Source: an uncultured Bacteroidales bacterium
GTDB taxonomy: Bacteria; Bacteroidota; Bacteroidia; Bacteroidales; FEN-979
NCBI GenBank assembly: GCA_903959905.1
Contig: CAJBYO010000068.1
Span: forward strand, 1-57,331
Reading direction: 5' to 3'
Length of the DNA: 57,331 bases
Shown here: in pieces, positions 45,847-54,783 of the stretch
How the letters are laid out: each line of letters starts with the position of its first letter
How positions within the stretch are numbered: the first letter of the stretch is position 1
Position numbers and translations under genes: made by a program
The notes under the pieces: generated by a model
Seen by the model: the letters and a program-made list of their open reading frames with translations, nothing else
What the model was told of the DNA's origin: nothing
Databases searched by the model: none

Positions 45847-46213
45847 GTGTGTGGTTTTAGGTTAGTAACTATTCATCTTTAAATAATCATAATGTTTCAT
45901 TTTACACCGGGTGCAGCACATTAACCGTATGGGATGATCCAGGGATGAAAATGCCTGGGTCAGGATAGGTAAAGGTATGACATCAAAAAAGTAATGTCAA
46001 GTAAATAGGGGATTATTTATATGTTAACTATATAACAATAACCTAATGCAATTTGCGTGTCTTTTAAAAGCCGGTGAAATCAATCACTGTCATTTTATGG
46101 TACCGCAGCGAGAAGTTGGGGAAGTTAACTGGCTGACCGTATTAGGTTAAAATCAGTCAGCATGATACCCGGAATCTTGTTAAATTCTTTAATAGATAGT
46201 TTGAAGCCTGGTT

Positions 46214-46262
46214 TTGTCACTTTACTCCGGAATGTGTGGCCGACTTTAGTCCAGAATAGTCA
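46214..46262. mobile_element. Remnant of an IS21-like terminal repeat region
   Basis: Two tandem related units, TTGTCACTTTACTCCGGAAT (46214-46233) and GTGGCCGACTTTAGTCC followed by AGAATAGTCA (46236-46262), match the TGGYC-N-TTTANTCC-GGAAT pattern of IS21-family subterminal repeats and end in CA. No transposase gene is adjacent. The element type differs from the end at 1-139 in repeat sequence. Confidence 0.45.
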
Positions 46263-46270
46263 GAACCGAG

Positions 46271-46411
46271 ATGCTCCCTGATGAATTTGACTTTTTTCGT
46301 AAAAACATGCACAAATATACGATCGGGACACCCACTTTCAAAACCCTCATCAATAATATCAAGGGTTTCGGAGCGTCATTTCAAAAAGTGCGGAAAACAG
46401 GAAAAATCTAA
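46271..46411 (+). pseudogene. Short frame of 46 codons, probably a gene fragment next to the IS scar
   Basis: MLPDEFDFFRKNMHKYTIGT... to KVRKTGKI is a basic frame with protein-like composition. It begins 9 bases after the inferred IS end and stops at 46409-46411, and may be the end of a gene cut by the insertion or a chance frame. I do not recognise it. Confidence 0.3.
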
Positions 46412-46431
46412 AATCGTCCAGTCTGAAATTA
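46406..46431. repeat. Second copy of a dispersed repeat that abuts a stop codon
   Basis: ATCTAAAATCGTCCAGTCTG and the next six bases match 44194-44219 at 23 of 26 positions. In both places the repeat lies directly downstream of the stop codon of a minus-strand gene. Confidence 0.65.
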
Positions 46432-49173
46432 TTACTGCTTAATAACCCTTACCGATGCGCTCCTGCTGCTGGTTTTAAGTAGGAAAACGTACAGTCCAGC
46501 CGGTTTTCCGGATAATGAAACCTCATAGGTGTTGGATCCCGAAAATTTCCCGGTATACACGTGTTCACCAAGTGTTCCGAAGATGTCAACCTGCACCTTC
46601 TCAGTCGGGTCAGACCCTTGAATATCAATGATAACCTTGTCAGTGGCTGGATTTGGATAAATCCTGGCCCACGAATGGCCGGTGCCTGAGGCGGAAGGTG
46701 CCGGACCTCCTGCGGAGGAAGGCATCGGAGAGGCGGGCCACCCGCAAAACGGCCCTTCCGGAGGTACGATATACCCGTGGAGGTATCCCGATTCATGAAC
46801 TGTGGTATTTGGCAGGAAATAGATAGCTCCGCCGGCAATAATGGTTGCACCGGCACCGGGCAGAATGTTAAAAATGGTTGTTCCCCCGGCAACAGTGATT
46901 GTATCTGTGGCATTGTAACAGGGAAGTTGCCCCGCCTCAACCGTTACATCCTGGATTGTTAACAGCGGCGGAACATTGGCATGGGTGGTGAATACGATCT
47001 CAGGTCCATATGCAGTGCCAGTCATGTTCGTAGCATAGGCCCTGGTAAAATATGCATTCACCGGGAGCAAGGGTGATAAAAGGCTGCTGTATGCTCCGGG
47101 CCCGGACCCGTTTGTAGTAACATTGTCGGCGACTGTCGGATTTCCTGCGGTATTCCAGCAAACGCCGCGCATCGTAACGGGCGAACTGCCTTCAGAAAGA
47201 ACAGTCCCACCCCCGGAGCCTGATATTGCTGTAATACCGGTAACAGGTGTGGTGGAAACAGTGGGGAGCTGGTTGATGACAGGATAGGAATAGGTCACAT
47301 ACAGCTTTGCCGATGAGGCAGATACGCCGTCAAATGCCTCTGCAGTCCGGGTGCCGGTACCCGTGATGATTACGGTGATCGCCGAGGACGCAGTATACCC
47401 CGCCCTGTTAACGATTTCCTGGATCAGTGATGCAATGCCAGGTGTTTTCTGTGCGGCAGCAGCCACATTGGCCACATCCCAGGGAGGCGGTGACCAGGTA
47501 ATCCCGGATGTTGTTGCCGGCCTTGAGGAAATATTGAATGCGGCCGTGGTTATTGCTGCAGAGTTATCTGCGGCTTCAGCCCTGATCAGAAGATTGCAGA
47601 CGCCGGAGGTTACCTCGTCACAGGTAAATTGAATGAAGGCATTGTTAATAACAGCCTGTGGAGGCAGGCCGGCATTTACAAAACGCAAACCCACGGTCTG
47701 GTTCCCGGCTGTATTATAGGTGTCGTAAACCAGCTCAAGATCGGTGCTGGAGTTGTAAATGACACCTGCATCACTTTCTTCGGCATCATCCGGTCCGCTG
47801 GCAATTTGAGTTGACACTGTTACCGTATCGCCCGGGTTTACAACAGAAATATCAACGGGCCATGAGGTGGAAGAATTACCCAGGTTGTCGGTTATTTTGA
47901 CAGTAACCACATAGTTTCCGGCTTCATTATTGGTCCAGTTGAAGGTGTATGGTGGCGTATAGACTTCACCGAGCAATGTCGTCCCATTGTAAAACCCTGC
48001 TTTGAAGACGGTTCCGTCCGGATCATAGGCATCTGTTGTGATATTGATGTTGGCCGGTGCGGGAAAAACAGCGCCGGGTGAAGGAGAGGTCAGGGATACA
48101 ACAGGGGCGAGGTTCCCGTCCGAAATCCAGATGGGGGAGGAAATGGCTTCATTGCCGTCGGCCTGTGCGACAATGATATAACAGCAGTCATTGTTGCTGA
48201 AGGTAAGGTTTGCGGTAATAACCGGATTGGCAGAACCTGGTGACCAGGTGTTTAGGACAGTGCCGTTTTTAACCAGTTTTACCTGTGTAAACATTTCTCC
48301 GTCACCGTCGGATGCCTGGATTACCACCGGGTATGAGCCAGGTAGCAGGGTTGACCCCATCTCGCTGCCGTCAATGTTGAACGACAGGGCAATGTTTTTA
48401 TCCAGTGTGCTGAAGAACCGTTTTGCCTTGAGGGCATTGTAGATTTCCTCGCGTGTGTTGGCATTGGCAAGGACTGCCAGCCTGCAGTTGTTGTAGTTGC
48501 CCCAGTTCCCCCAATGGTTGTCCTCGCTGCCTGAGGCACCGATCCGCCATCCACGGGCAAGGGCTTCGTCGTAATACCCTTTGTTTCCGTCGTTGGAACG
48601 GTACCCGTCGTTGTAATAATAGTCGCTGAAGGCATCGTTTTTATTCCACAGTTCCATGCCGCTGATCCGTGTTGACGGGGTGACAGAGAAATGGCTGAAT
48701 TCAGTGCCTCCGCCGTTCTCCCGGCCGGGATGGTTGAAAAAGGCAACACACTCGCGCTGGTTAAGCCAGTCGCACAGGGCGGGGAAGGTGTTCACAGGTG
48801 AAGCGGTTGTACAGTAATCTGCAGAGTTGATCACCGTGACATGTCCGTATACTCCGCTGCTGCTCCATTCAAAACCCCTGAAGGCGGTGAAAACACCCGG
48901 TTCGTTGTAGGCGTCGGCTGCTGCCTGGATGCCGGTCCATTCGGTGGAACTGATGGCCCCGGAATGGTCCGACAGGCTTAAGAAATCAAGATGGGCCGTG
49001 TTTTTGGCGTAATTATAGGCAGAATCTGCGGTGCCGGTACCGTCGGAAACATTGCAGTGGTTGTGGAGGTGGCCATAATATACATTGAATCCCCCGATGG
49101 AAGGCTGTGCCTGCATCACAGGCGATACCAGGATGAGCATCACGACAAGCAAAAGCCGGCAAAAGGATTTCAT
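46432..49173 (-). CDS. T9SS-secreted PHP-domain metallohydrolase-like multidomain protein
   Basis: A protein of about 913 residues. Start chosen at 49173 (MKSFCRLLLVVMLILVSPVMQAQ), which gives a good signal peptide; upstream in-frame ATGs at 49182 and 49218 are possible. A PHP domain (about 25-300) has YYGHLHNHCNVSDGTG, FLSLSDHSG, FFNHPGRENG and GSEDNHWG, typical metal-ligand motifs of CehA/McbA-type members. Then come a strand-rich region, a bacterial Ig domain (VSLTSPSPGAVFPAPANINITTDAYDPDG), a carbohydrate-binding-like beta-sandwich (about 465-660), a fibronectin-like segment, the Cys-containing pre-tail module and a type A T9SS sorting domain (IYPNPATDKVIIDIQG to SVRVIKQ). An exported phosphoesterase is plausible; the substrate is unknown. 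Confidence 0.87.
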   Translation of the reverse strand: MKSFCRLLLVVMLILVSPVMQAQPSIGGFNVYYGHLHNHCNVSDGTGTADSAYNYAKNTAHLDFLSLSDHSGAISSTEWTGIQAAADAYNEPGVFTAFRGFEWSSSGVYGHVTVINSADYCTTASPVNTFPALCDWLNQRECVAFFNHPGRENGGGTEFSHFSVTPSTRISGMELWNKNDAFSDYYYNDGYRSNDGNKGYYDEALARGWRIGASGSEDNHWGNWGNYNNCRLAVLANANTREEIYNALKAKRFFSTLDKNIALSFNIDGSEMGSTLLPGSYPVVIQASDGDGEMFTQVKLVKNGTVLNTWSPGSANPVITANLTFSNNDCCYIIVAQADGNEAISSPIWISDGNLAPVVSLTSPSPGAVFPAPANINITTDAYDPDGTVFKAGFYNGTTLLGEVYTPPYTFNWTNNEAGNYVVTVKITDNLGNSSTSWPVDISVVNPGDTVTVSTQIASGPDDAEESDAGVIYNSSTDLELVYDTYNTAGNQTVGLRFVNAGLPPQAVINNAFIQFTCDEVTSGVCNLLIRAEAADNSAAITTAAFNISSRPATTSGITWSPPPWDVANVAAAAQKTPGIASLIQEIVNRAGYTASSAITVIITGTGTRTAEAFDGVSASSAKLYVTYSYPVINQLPTVSTTPVTGITAISGSGGGTVLSEGSSPVTMRGVCWNTAGNPTVADNVTTNGSGPGAYSSLLSPLLPVNAYFTRAYATNMTGTAYGPEIVFTTHANVPPLLTIQDVTVEAGQLPCYNATDTITVAGGTTIFNILPGAGATIIAGGAIYFLPNTTVHESGYLHGYIVPPEGPFCGWPASPMPSSAGGPAPSASGTGHSWARIYPNPATDKVIIDIQGSDPTEKVQVDIFGTLGEHVYTGKFSGSNTYEVSLSGKPAGLYVFLLKTSSRSASVRVIKQ

Positions 49174-49202
49174 GACATGCATGGTTGATCCGTAAATTAT
49201 TG

Positions 49203-50393
49203 TTAATTCTTCACACACCTCACCGGGAAGGCATTCACCCGTAAGGATTCATAATAGGAAACGGAATTGTCAACAGTATTCATCCCGTGTGAAATAGCGT
49301 TGACAGGCCCGATGTGGGTGGATGTCCAGAAGATGGTGGCGAGGTCTTTAAAGCTCCAGGTATCGTTCAGGTAGAGCACGCCGGATGGCAGGGCATGGAA
49401 GCCAGGCGTGCTTGTATTCTGCAGCGGCCTGCCGGCAAAGGCAACACCCAGGTAGAAGTCAAACAGGGTGGTCCATTCTGTTTCGGCAGGCACGTGCCAT
49501 CCCGGCGGGCACACTCCCTGACGGCCCGGGGTGGTGTCATATTTCATCATTTCATCCCACTGGTAGAAGCCGTATCCGCCCTGGCAGTCGCCGGCAACAG
49601 TGACATTGTTGTAGCAGTACTTCTCATTCACGCAGTTGTCGGTTTGCACCTGCGACGACGGGATGATCGTTCCATAATTCAGGTTGGCAGCCAGCCAGCA
49701 CTGTGTTCCGATCTGGACGGTCGGGTAACTCTTGTTGTCGCGGATATCGGTCCAGCTGTCGGTGCCGCAGATAAAGGCCGGGGATGGGGCGGGGTTGTTC
49801 TGGATGTTGACAAACGCACTGTTGCTGCACCCTGCCGCATTGGTATAGGTGTATGTAACGGGCACGGGGCCGGTTGGCGCTAATTGCGGGTCAAATAAGC
49901 TGGATGCCGTGTTTACCCCTGTACCTGTGTAAGAACCACCCAGGGGCAATCCGCCCCTCAGTTTGAACGGTGTAGCTTCAACAGAGGTGGTAAGATCAAA
50001 ACAGGGGATGAACAAGACCGTTGGCGGAGGACAATCAATGACCTCCATCATGCCAACCTTCATGTTCTGGCATCCACCGCCAGCCTCCACGATGACCCTG
50101 AAGTAATAGATGCCCGGTGTTACCCACATGACAGCCACTGTTGGGGAGGAGTTACCTGCCACGAAGTAGGCATCCGTTATTGGACAGTTTCCAGGTGTTG
50201 TCGCAAAATTGATACTTGTATTATCTATATAGAGGTCCCACTGGTATGTTGCACCCGGAACCGGATCAATGCCAAGATTACTTTGCAGACCTGCACTGAC
50301 AGTATTCGTCTGGGCCATGGCTGAAGCCACAGTCAGCATCAGCGCAACCGCCAACACCACCAAACGCAATATGTTATGCAATGGTCGTTTCAT
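49203..50393 (-). CDS. Exported FISUMP-domain protein
   Basis: A 396-residue protein with a signal peptide (LRLVVLAVALMLTVASAMAQ), an Ig/PKD-like N-terminal half (YQWDLYIDNTSINF; VPVTYTYTNAAGCSN) and a C-terminal FISUMP domain (Fibrobacter succinogenes major paralogous domain): DIRDNKSYPTVQIGTQCWLAANLNYG, CPPGWHVPAETEWTTL, FWTSTHIGP and a last strand VNAFPVRCVKN. FISUMP domains occur in surface proteins of gut and sediment bacteria; the function is unknown. The PHP gene starts 30 bases downstream on the same strand, so the pair is likely co-transcribed. Confidence 0.85.
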   Translation of the reverse strand: MKRPLHNILRLVVLAVALMLTVASAMAQTNTVSAGLQSNLGIDPVPGATYQWDLYIDNTSINFATTPGNCPITDAYFVAGNSSPTVAVMWVTPGIYYFRVIVEAGGGCQNMKVGMMEVIDCPPPTVLFIPCFDLTTSVEATPFKLRGGLPLGGSYTGTGVNTASSLFDPQLAPTGPVPVTYTYTNAAGCSNSAFVNIQNNPAPSPAFICGTDSWTDIRDNKSYPTVQIGTQCWLAANLNYGTIIPSSQVQTDNCVNEKYCYNNVTVAGDCQGGYGFYQWDEMMKYDTTPGRQGVCPPGWHVPAETEWTTLFDFYLGVAFAGRPLQNTSTPGFHALPSGVLYLNDTWSFKDLATIFWTSTHIGPVNAISHGMNTVDNSVSYYESLRVNAFPVRCVKN

Positions 50394-51094
50394 TTCAATT
50401 TTTTAATATAAATACGATACCTGTACAAAGCCAATGGGCCATGACAACAGTCGTATATCCGGCGGGTATTTTACCACACCGATAGCATTCAGAATTCATA
50501 TTCAACAATATGTAGATCGTTTCATCTCACCTCATTCAATATTCATCATTCGTTATTCAATATTCGTTATTCAATCAGACATAATCCTCCCACCTCCGGT
50601 AAAAAACCAGATCTCCCCCTCACACAGCACCCCCACTGTTGGGGCCCTGCTCCTGAAATGGACATTGATGAGTGGTCCTGCCCGGTTACCATTGATATCC
50701 CGGGGAACGCACTTATCCGTGCCATGCTTGTTGCGTGGATTATGCATTCATATCCTTGCTTACATGTTCCAATTCAATTGATCCATCATTCAATCATCAT
50801 AAGTTGTCAGTCAATGCCATGTCGCTATAATGTTTCACAACGCAGCAAGATCACAATACTTCCGCAATGCCATTACAGCACCGAAAGCCTGGTATATTAT
50901 ATTTCCCGGTCATTCATGTCATGATCACAGGGATTTTGACTGACGTCAACACATTACTATTCTTTCAATCACGCATAAATTTCAAGTTATCTTTTTCGCA
51001 CCCGGCTTTCCCTCCGGCCAGGCAGAGCGCCCGGCCGGAAAGATTTCCTGGGTTGAAAAAGCAACTTTTCTTTTAAACTCCCAATCCTGAAGAA
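50394..51094. other. 700-base region without a recognised gene
   Basis: It contains an AT-rich leader for the FISUMP gene, a small ATTCGTTATTCAAT-type repeat at 50534-50576 (two copies of CGTTATTCAATATT-like units), and a GC-rich stem at 51007-51041. Short frames are present but have no protein-like features that I can support. Confidence 0.55.
51007..51041 (-). terminator. GC-rich hairpin downstream of the gene at 51095
   Basis: CTTTC plus CCGGCC pair with GGCCGG plus AAAG with a small bulge, around a loop of about 13 bases. It lies 54 bases beyond the stop codon of the minus-strand gene. No clear T run follows. Confidence 0.4.
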
Positions 51095-52165
51095 TTATGG
51101 GAGTGGGGTGATAAACGGACCTGTGACCGGAGTAATATCCGGACGAGCCAGGATCGTATAGGTAGCTTGCTTGCCGAACACAACTTCCTGGTCACAAGGA
51201 AGTGCTGGTAATACTGCTCCCGGACCAATGATATCGCTTAAACCACTGGGTAAATATCCGTCAATACCAACTGTGATTGGCTGATTGGCAAGGGTTTCGT
51301 AGTTAACGTTGGATATCCTTACACGGATGAGAATCGACGCGCCAAGAAGCGGATCTGCGATAGCAGCCGGTATTGGTGAAGTGAAGTCTCCACCTGTGTT
51401 AGGAAATGGAGCACCTGCAAAAGCAGTCCAAGTTCCGGCAACACCGGTGACATCATCATTCCACTCAGCAATGGCATACACCTGGCTAAGTGCTGCACCT
51501 GCGAGAAGAGGAAGCCTGATAGACGGAGTCCAGTTACCAGTTGTTCCGGTAGCATCGACTCTGTAATAGATGATATTTTCACCATAGTTATAGTCAATCT
51601 TTGTGGGTGAACCCGGTATTACAGTTGCTCCGTCAACATCGGCAGCACATTGGTTGGCAATGGTTAAAGCCGTTCCGTTGTTGCTAGCACCCGAGATAGC
51701 CAACAGGAAGTTGGTGGCATTGTTCGGGTTGATCTGCCAAACCCTGATGTTTTGTGCAGCACAACCGGGGGCTATTGCATTCGGATTGGATTCACTGTAT
51801 TTCAAGACAAGGTAAAACACCTGTCCTGATGCCGCTGGTGTCCATTGCAACCCTATTGTGTTCGTTGTACCTCCCGGTACCAGGGAGTTGTAGGTGGAAA
51901 GGCCTGCACCAACATTCACACTGAAATTGGCATTGACTGCCGGGATTATGGCAAGAGTATTCAACAGGTTGACATCCTGCGTTATATACCAGTTATAAAC
52001 ACCACCCACACCGGTATAGCCACCAGTAGGTGGTATTGTTACAACATACGAATAATCCGTACCCGCTGATGGGGTGAATCCGTTACCTACGCACGGTTGT
52101 GCGTTAACAGATGAGATTCCGGCAAATAATGCCAGCAAAACGATTAAAAACAGTTGCTTTTTCAT
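51095..52165 (-). CDS. Exported beta-rich protein of unknown function
   Basis: A 356-residue protein with a signal peptide (MKKQLFLIVLLALFAGISSVNAQ) and no membrane segment after it. It is rich in Asn, Thr, Gly and aromatic residues (TDYSYVVTIPPTGGYTGVGGVYNWYITQDVNLL; GLQWTPAASGQVFYLVLKYSES), consistent with stacked Ig-like beta-sandwich domains. Three or four Cys (CVGNGF, PGCAAQN, NQCAADVDG, LPCDQEV) could form disulfides. There is no T9SS tail. I do not recognise the family. It follows a second exported gene (52363-53076) on the same strand, 197 bases apart. Confidence 0.75.
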   Translation of the reverse strand: MKKQLFLIVLLALFAGISSVNAQPCVGNGFTPSAGTDYSYVVTIPPTGGYTGVGGVYNWYITQDVNLLNTLAIIPAVNANFSVNVGAGLSTYNSLVPGGTTNTIGLQWTPAASGQVFYLVLKYSESNPNAIAPGCAAQNIRVWQINPNNATNFLLAISGASNNGTALTIANQCAADVDGATVIPGSPTKIDYNYGENIIYYRVDATGTTGNWTPSIRLPLLAGAALSQVYAIAEWNDDVTGVAGTWTAFAGAPFPNTGGDFTSPIPAAIADPLLGASILIRVRISNVNYETLANQPITVGIDGYLPSGLSDIIGPGAVLPALPCDQEVVFGKQATYTILARPDITPVTGPFITPLP

Positions 52166-52204
52166 TTTTTAAAAGTTTAAGTATTAATAATTAATTGAAA
52201 TGTT

Positions 52205-52242
52205 AATGATATGATTATGTGATAATGTGATAATTTGATAAT
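52205..52242. repeat. Short AT-rich 9-base tandem repeat
   Basis: ATGATATGATTATGTGATAA-like units with a period of about 9 bases lie 40 bases upstream of the gene at 51095-52165. The unit resembles the GATGATGTG array at 25217 but is AT-richer and shorter. Confidence 0.55.
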
Positions 52243-52362
52243 CCAGCCTGCATGTAGGCGGGAGTCTTGGTTTTCTTTGATTTTTCATCAGTTTTCATTT
52301 TAGGTTAATATTGAATTGACTTTATTTCTGTTGTTGATCACTGGTTTCAATGACCATAGTTA

Positions 52363-53076
52363 TCAGGGCGGTATATCCCCGATGTCGGGTCGTGGCAGCA
52401 CGACCAGGGTGACGGAATGAATGATTGTGAGGCCTCCGGCATCGGTTACCGTCCAGGTGATGACGTTGATTCCTTCCGGGAACTGGATCCCGGCTGGCGG
52501 GAGGGAGGCTGAAATCTGGCCGGTACCTGTCATGTTTGGCGGCAAGGCTCCGGCAAAGTCGATCACCCAGGAGATGGTTGGCGTACTGCAATCATCGGCA
52601 ACGCCAGTGATGTCAAGCAGCGTGCTGCCGAATGGCAGCAGGTAATAATCAGGCCTTGGCGGAAGGAGGTCATTGACATAGTAGGTGCCTCCGGGATTGT
52701 AAACTGCGGTGGTGATATCCTCCATGCAATAACCTGTAGCCAGCACTGGCACCGTGAAGACCGGCGGGTTGTTTTTCACGTGAACCGCCAGAGATTTTAT
52801 ATCCCCCGGACAGTTGAATGCAGAGATCTCCTGTACCGTGAGGGTGAAGTTGCCAAGGCTGCTCCAGGTGATGAATACGGTATCTGTGGTGATGGTCGGA
52901 ACCTGTACCACTCCGCCCAATTTCCAGATGTAGGTGGATCCTGCGGTGGGGGTTACCCAATATGGTTTTGTCGAATTCAGACATACGGTATCGGGCAATG
53001 TGGTCTGACCAGACACCCAGAGGGCGCTGAACAGCAGCATGCATGATACTATGATATGTCTAAATCGCTGCAACAT
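52363..53076 (-). CDS. Exported protein with PKD/HYR-like beta domains
   Basis: A 237-residue protein with a signal peptide (FRHIIVSCMLLFSALWVSGQ). The first half contains a PKD-like pattern (STYIWKLGGVVQVPTITTDTVFITWSSLGNFTLTVQE), the second a HYR-like domain ending PEGINVITWTVTDAGGLTIIHSVTLVVLPRPDIGDIPP. Such proteins in this phylum are often pieces of larger surface proteins. There is no T9SS tail, and the abrupt end after one HYR-like repeat may mean that the protein is secreted by another route or is shortened. Confidence 0.7.
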   Translation of the reverse strand: MLQRFRHIIVSCMLLFSALWVSGQTTLPDTVCLNSTKPYWVTPTAGSTYIWKLGGVVQVPTITTDTVFITWSSLGNFTLTVQEISAFNCPGDIKSLAVHVKNNPPVFTVPVLATGYCMEDITTAVYNPGGTYYVNDLLPPRPDYYLLPFGSTLLDITGVADDCSTPTISWVIDFAGALPPNMTGTGQISASLPPAGIQFPEGINVITWTVTDAGGLTIIHSVTLVVLPRPDIGDIPP

Positions 53077-53090
53077 TTATTGGTTTCAGT

Positions 53091-54539
53091 TTATATTTTT
53101 CCTTTTTCACTATTCCCAATGACTTCCCAATGCCCGCCTTTATCTGGTCCAACTCTCACAAGTAATTTCTTTGACCTGAGTTGGCCAATATGTTTTTGAA
53201 TTGTTGATTCACTGATTTTCAACGCTGCTGATAATTCTTTTCGGCTAATTTGAATGTTTTCTGTGATTAACTCCAACACAGCTTCCTGAGCCTTGGAAAT
53301 AAGGACTCTTTCCGTTTTCTGACCGCTTTCCTGACCTCTTTTCTGACCTCTTTCCTGACCACCTGTCTGACCACCTTCATGCTGAAGCAGATCATCTGAG
53401 GATACTTCAGGTTTTGAAGAGATGATTACCCGGAAACCATGTTGAAGATTTTCAAAAACCGGCACATCAAGTCCGTATTGTTTGAATGATACAAGAATCC
53501 TTTGGATACCAGATCCATACTGTTCTATGATGCCGGCTTCTTTAAACATGGTGGCAATTTTCTTGTTTCTGATCATCGAGCTATAGTCACCGCTTAACAG
53601 ATGTTCAAAAGTCAACGGTTCCAGTAACCTTCCAGGATTAAAGAATTCTATCCTGTCATCATAGATCTTTATGACAGAGTCGCCTGAATCCTGGTAATTC
53701 CTGTGCACGATCATATTGACAACTATTTCCCTGAGTGCATTCAGCGGGTACTGCCATTGTTCCTGCCTTTGCGGGTCGCCGGTGATGATGAACTTCTTGT
53801 TGATGTGTTTTTTAATGAATTCAAGTATTTTTTCAACCTGGCTGAACAGATCACATCGAATGGTGGTGCTGTCTTTGATGGTGATGGGATCTGAAAACCG
53901 ACCAGCCAGCACGGTAGCCTGAAAAATGTCAATCCCGGCAAACAGCAGAAAACATGCGTTGCCCGGGACATCATCCCGGATGAGTTCCATCTTTCTCAGA
54001 ACAGTTATTGCGTCATCTTCAATCGGTAATTCCCTGATTTGATTGACCTTTTTAACAATTTGATTGACCTTATCAAGAGAAATATCCGTAATGGCATACT
54101 GGCTGGTATAGTAGCTGTCCCAGCTTGTATTAAAGGTTCGCAGGTGCATATCGGCTGCTTCCTGAATGGTCATCAAATGGTTCGAATTCCCTATCCGCTT
54201 GAAACACCGTCCTTTCATTGCAATTGGTTTAACAGGATATTCCGGCACCGACAGCACAACCACCTTCCCTGTATCCATGTGAACAATCTCAAAGTCAGGT
54301 GTGAGCAGAGGCTGGGTTTTATTCTTCACCTCATTGACCCAATTCTGGCCTGATTCGGCATTTATTGTCACATTTGACAGTCCATGTTTGCCATTAATGC
54401 CAATAACCACCTTTCCGCCATCTGCATTGGCAAAGGCAACAAGGGTTTCAATAACCTCTGCATTGAAACTGCTTTTGAATTCCAGGTTCTGTCCCTCCCT
54501 GGATTCAATCAGTTTCAATATGTCATTGGAATTAGTCAT
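53091..54539 (-). CDS. AlbA_2 (Schlafen-like) domain ATP-binding regulator, copy A
   Basis: A 482-residue protein. The N-terminal AlbA_2 domain (about 5-130) has EGQNLEFKSSF, LVAFANADGGKVVIGI and CFKRIGNSNHLM. An HATPase_c_4-like region follows (about 270-380): NALREIVVNMIVHRNYQDSG, IKIYDDRIEFFNPG and GIIEQYGSGIQRI. A 12-base in-frame repeat codes for a linker of xGQx units (about 390-415, GGQTGGQERGQKRGQESGQK). The C-terminus is a winged-helix DNA-binding domain (ISRKELSAALKISESTIQKHIGQLRSKKLLVRVG). The family is often annotated as a RecG-like helicase but lacks helicase motifs. Regulation or defence is possible; the function is unknown. Confidence 0.87.
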   Translation of the reverse strand: MTNSNDILKLIESREGQNLEFKSSFNAEVIETLVAFANADGGKVVIGINGKHGLSNVTINAESGQNWVNEVKNKTQPLLTPDFEIVHMDTGKVVVLSVPEYPVKPIAMKGRCFKRIGNSNHLMTIQEAADMHLRTFNTSWDSYYTSQYAITDISLDKVNQIVKKVNQIRELPIEDDAITVLRKMELIRDDVPGNACFLLFAGIDIFQATVLAGRFSDPITIKDSTTIRCDLFSQVEKILEFIKKHINKKFIITGDPQRQEQWQYPLNALREIVVNMIVHRNYQDSGDSVIKIYDDRIEFFNPGRLLEPLTFEHLLSGDYSSMIRNKKIATMFKEAGIIEQYGSGIQRILVSFKQYGLDVPVFENLQHGFRVIISSKPEVSSDDLLQHEGGQTGGQERGQKRGQESGQKTERVLISKAQEAVLELITENIQISRKELSAALKISESTIQKHIGQLRSKKLLVRVGPDKGGHWEVIGNSEKGKI

Positions 54540-54574
54540 TTTTTTTATCGTTTAATTTTATGCGATTCATTTTA

Positions 54575-54718
54575 TCAGTTCTGCTTAGTCTCTTCCTGAA
54601 CTTGTGTAATTTTTGCACGAGTTGATTCTTCTCCTAATTCCTGATCTTTTGATACCTTAAATTCAGTGCGGAGGTTTTCGCCCCGGGTAAGGATTATGTT
54701 GAGTTCTTCAAGGTTCAT
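54575..54718 (-). pseudogene. N-terminal AlbA_2 fragment 1 (47 codons)
   Basis: MNLEELNIILTRGENLRTEFK is almost identical to the first 21 residues of the full-length gene at 54784-56481, and the underlying 57 bases differ at only a few positions. After residue 21 the frame continues with unrelated sequence (KVSKDQELGEESTRAKITQV...KQN) to a TGA. It lies 35 bases upstream of AlbA_2 copy A and 65 bases downstream of copy B. It may be a relic of a duplicated gene or a small leader protein. Confidence 0.6.
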
Positions 54719-54783
54719 CATTGTTTTCATTCATTTCTGTTTTTGCCAGCCGGTGCGATTTTGAAAGTCGTCCGGACAAATAT

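Larger units (their letters stand above)
45847..46431. other. 585-base region without a complete gene: IS remnant and gene fragment
   Basis: The first 350 bases are AT-rich and hold nothing I can name beyond the likely promoter of the orphan gene on the minus strand. An IS21-like end lies at about 46214-46262, a 46-codon frame at 46271-46411, and a dispersed repeat at 46406-46431; each is listed separately. Confidence 0.6.

Noticed and set aside
50434..51076. Three short plus-strand frames in the 700-base gap
   Set aside because: They overlap each other in different frames, lack protein-like composition and have no promoter or start context.
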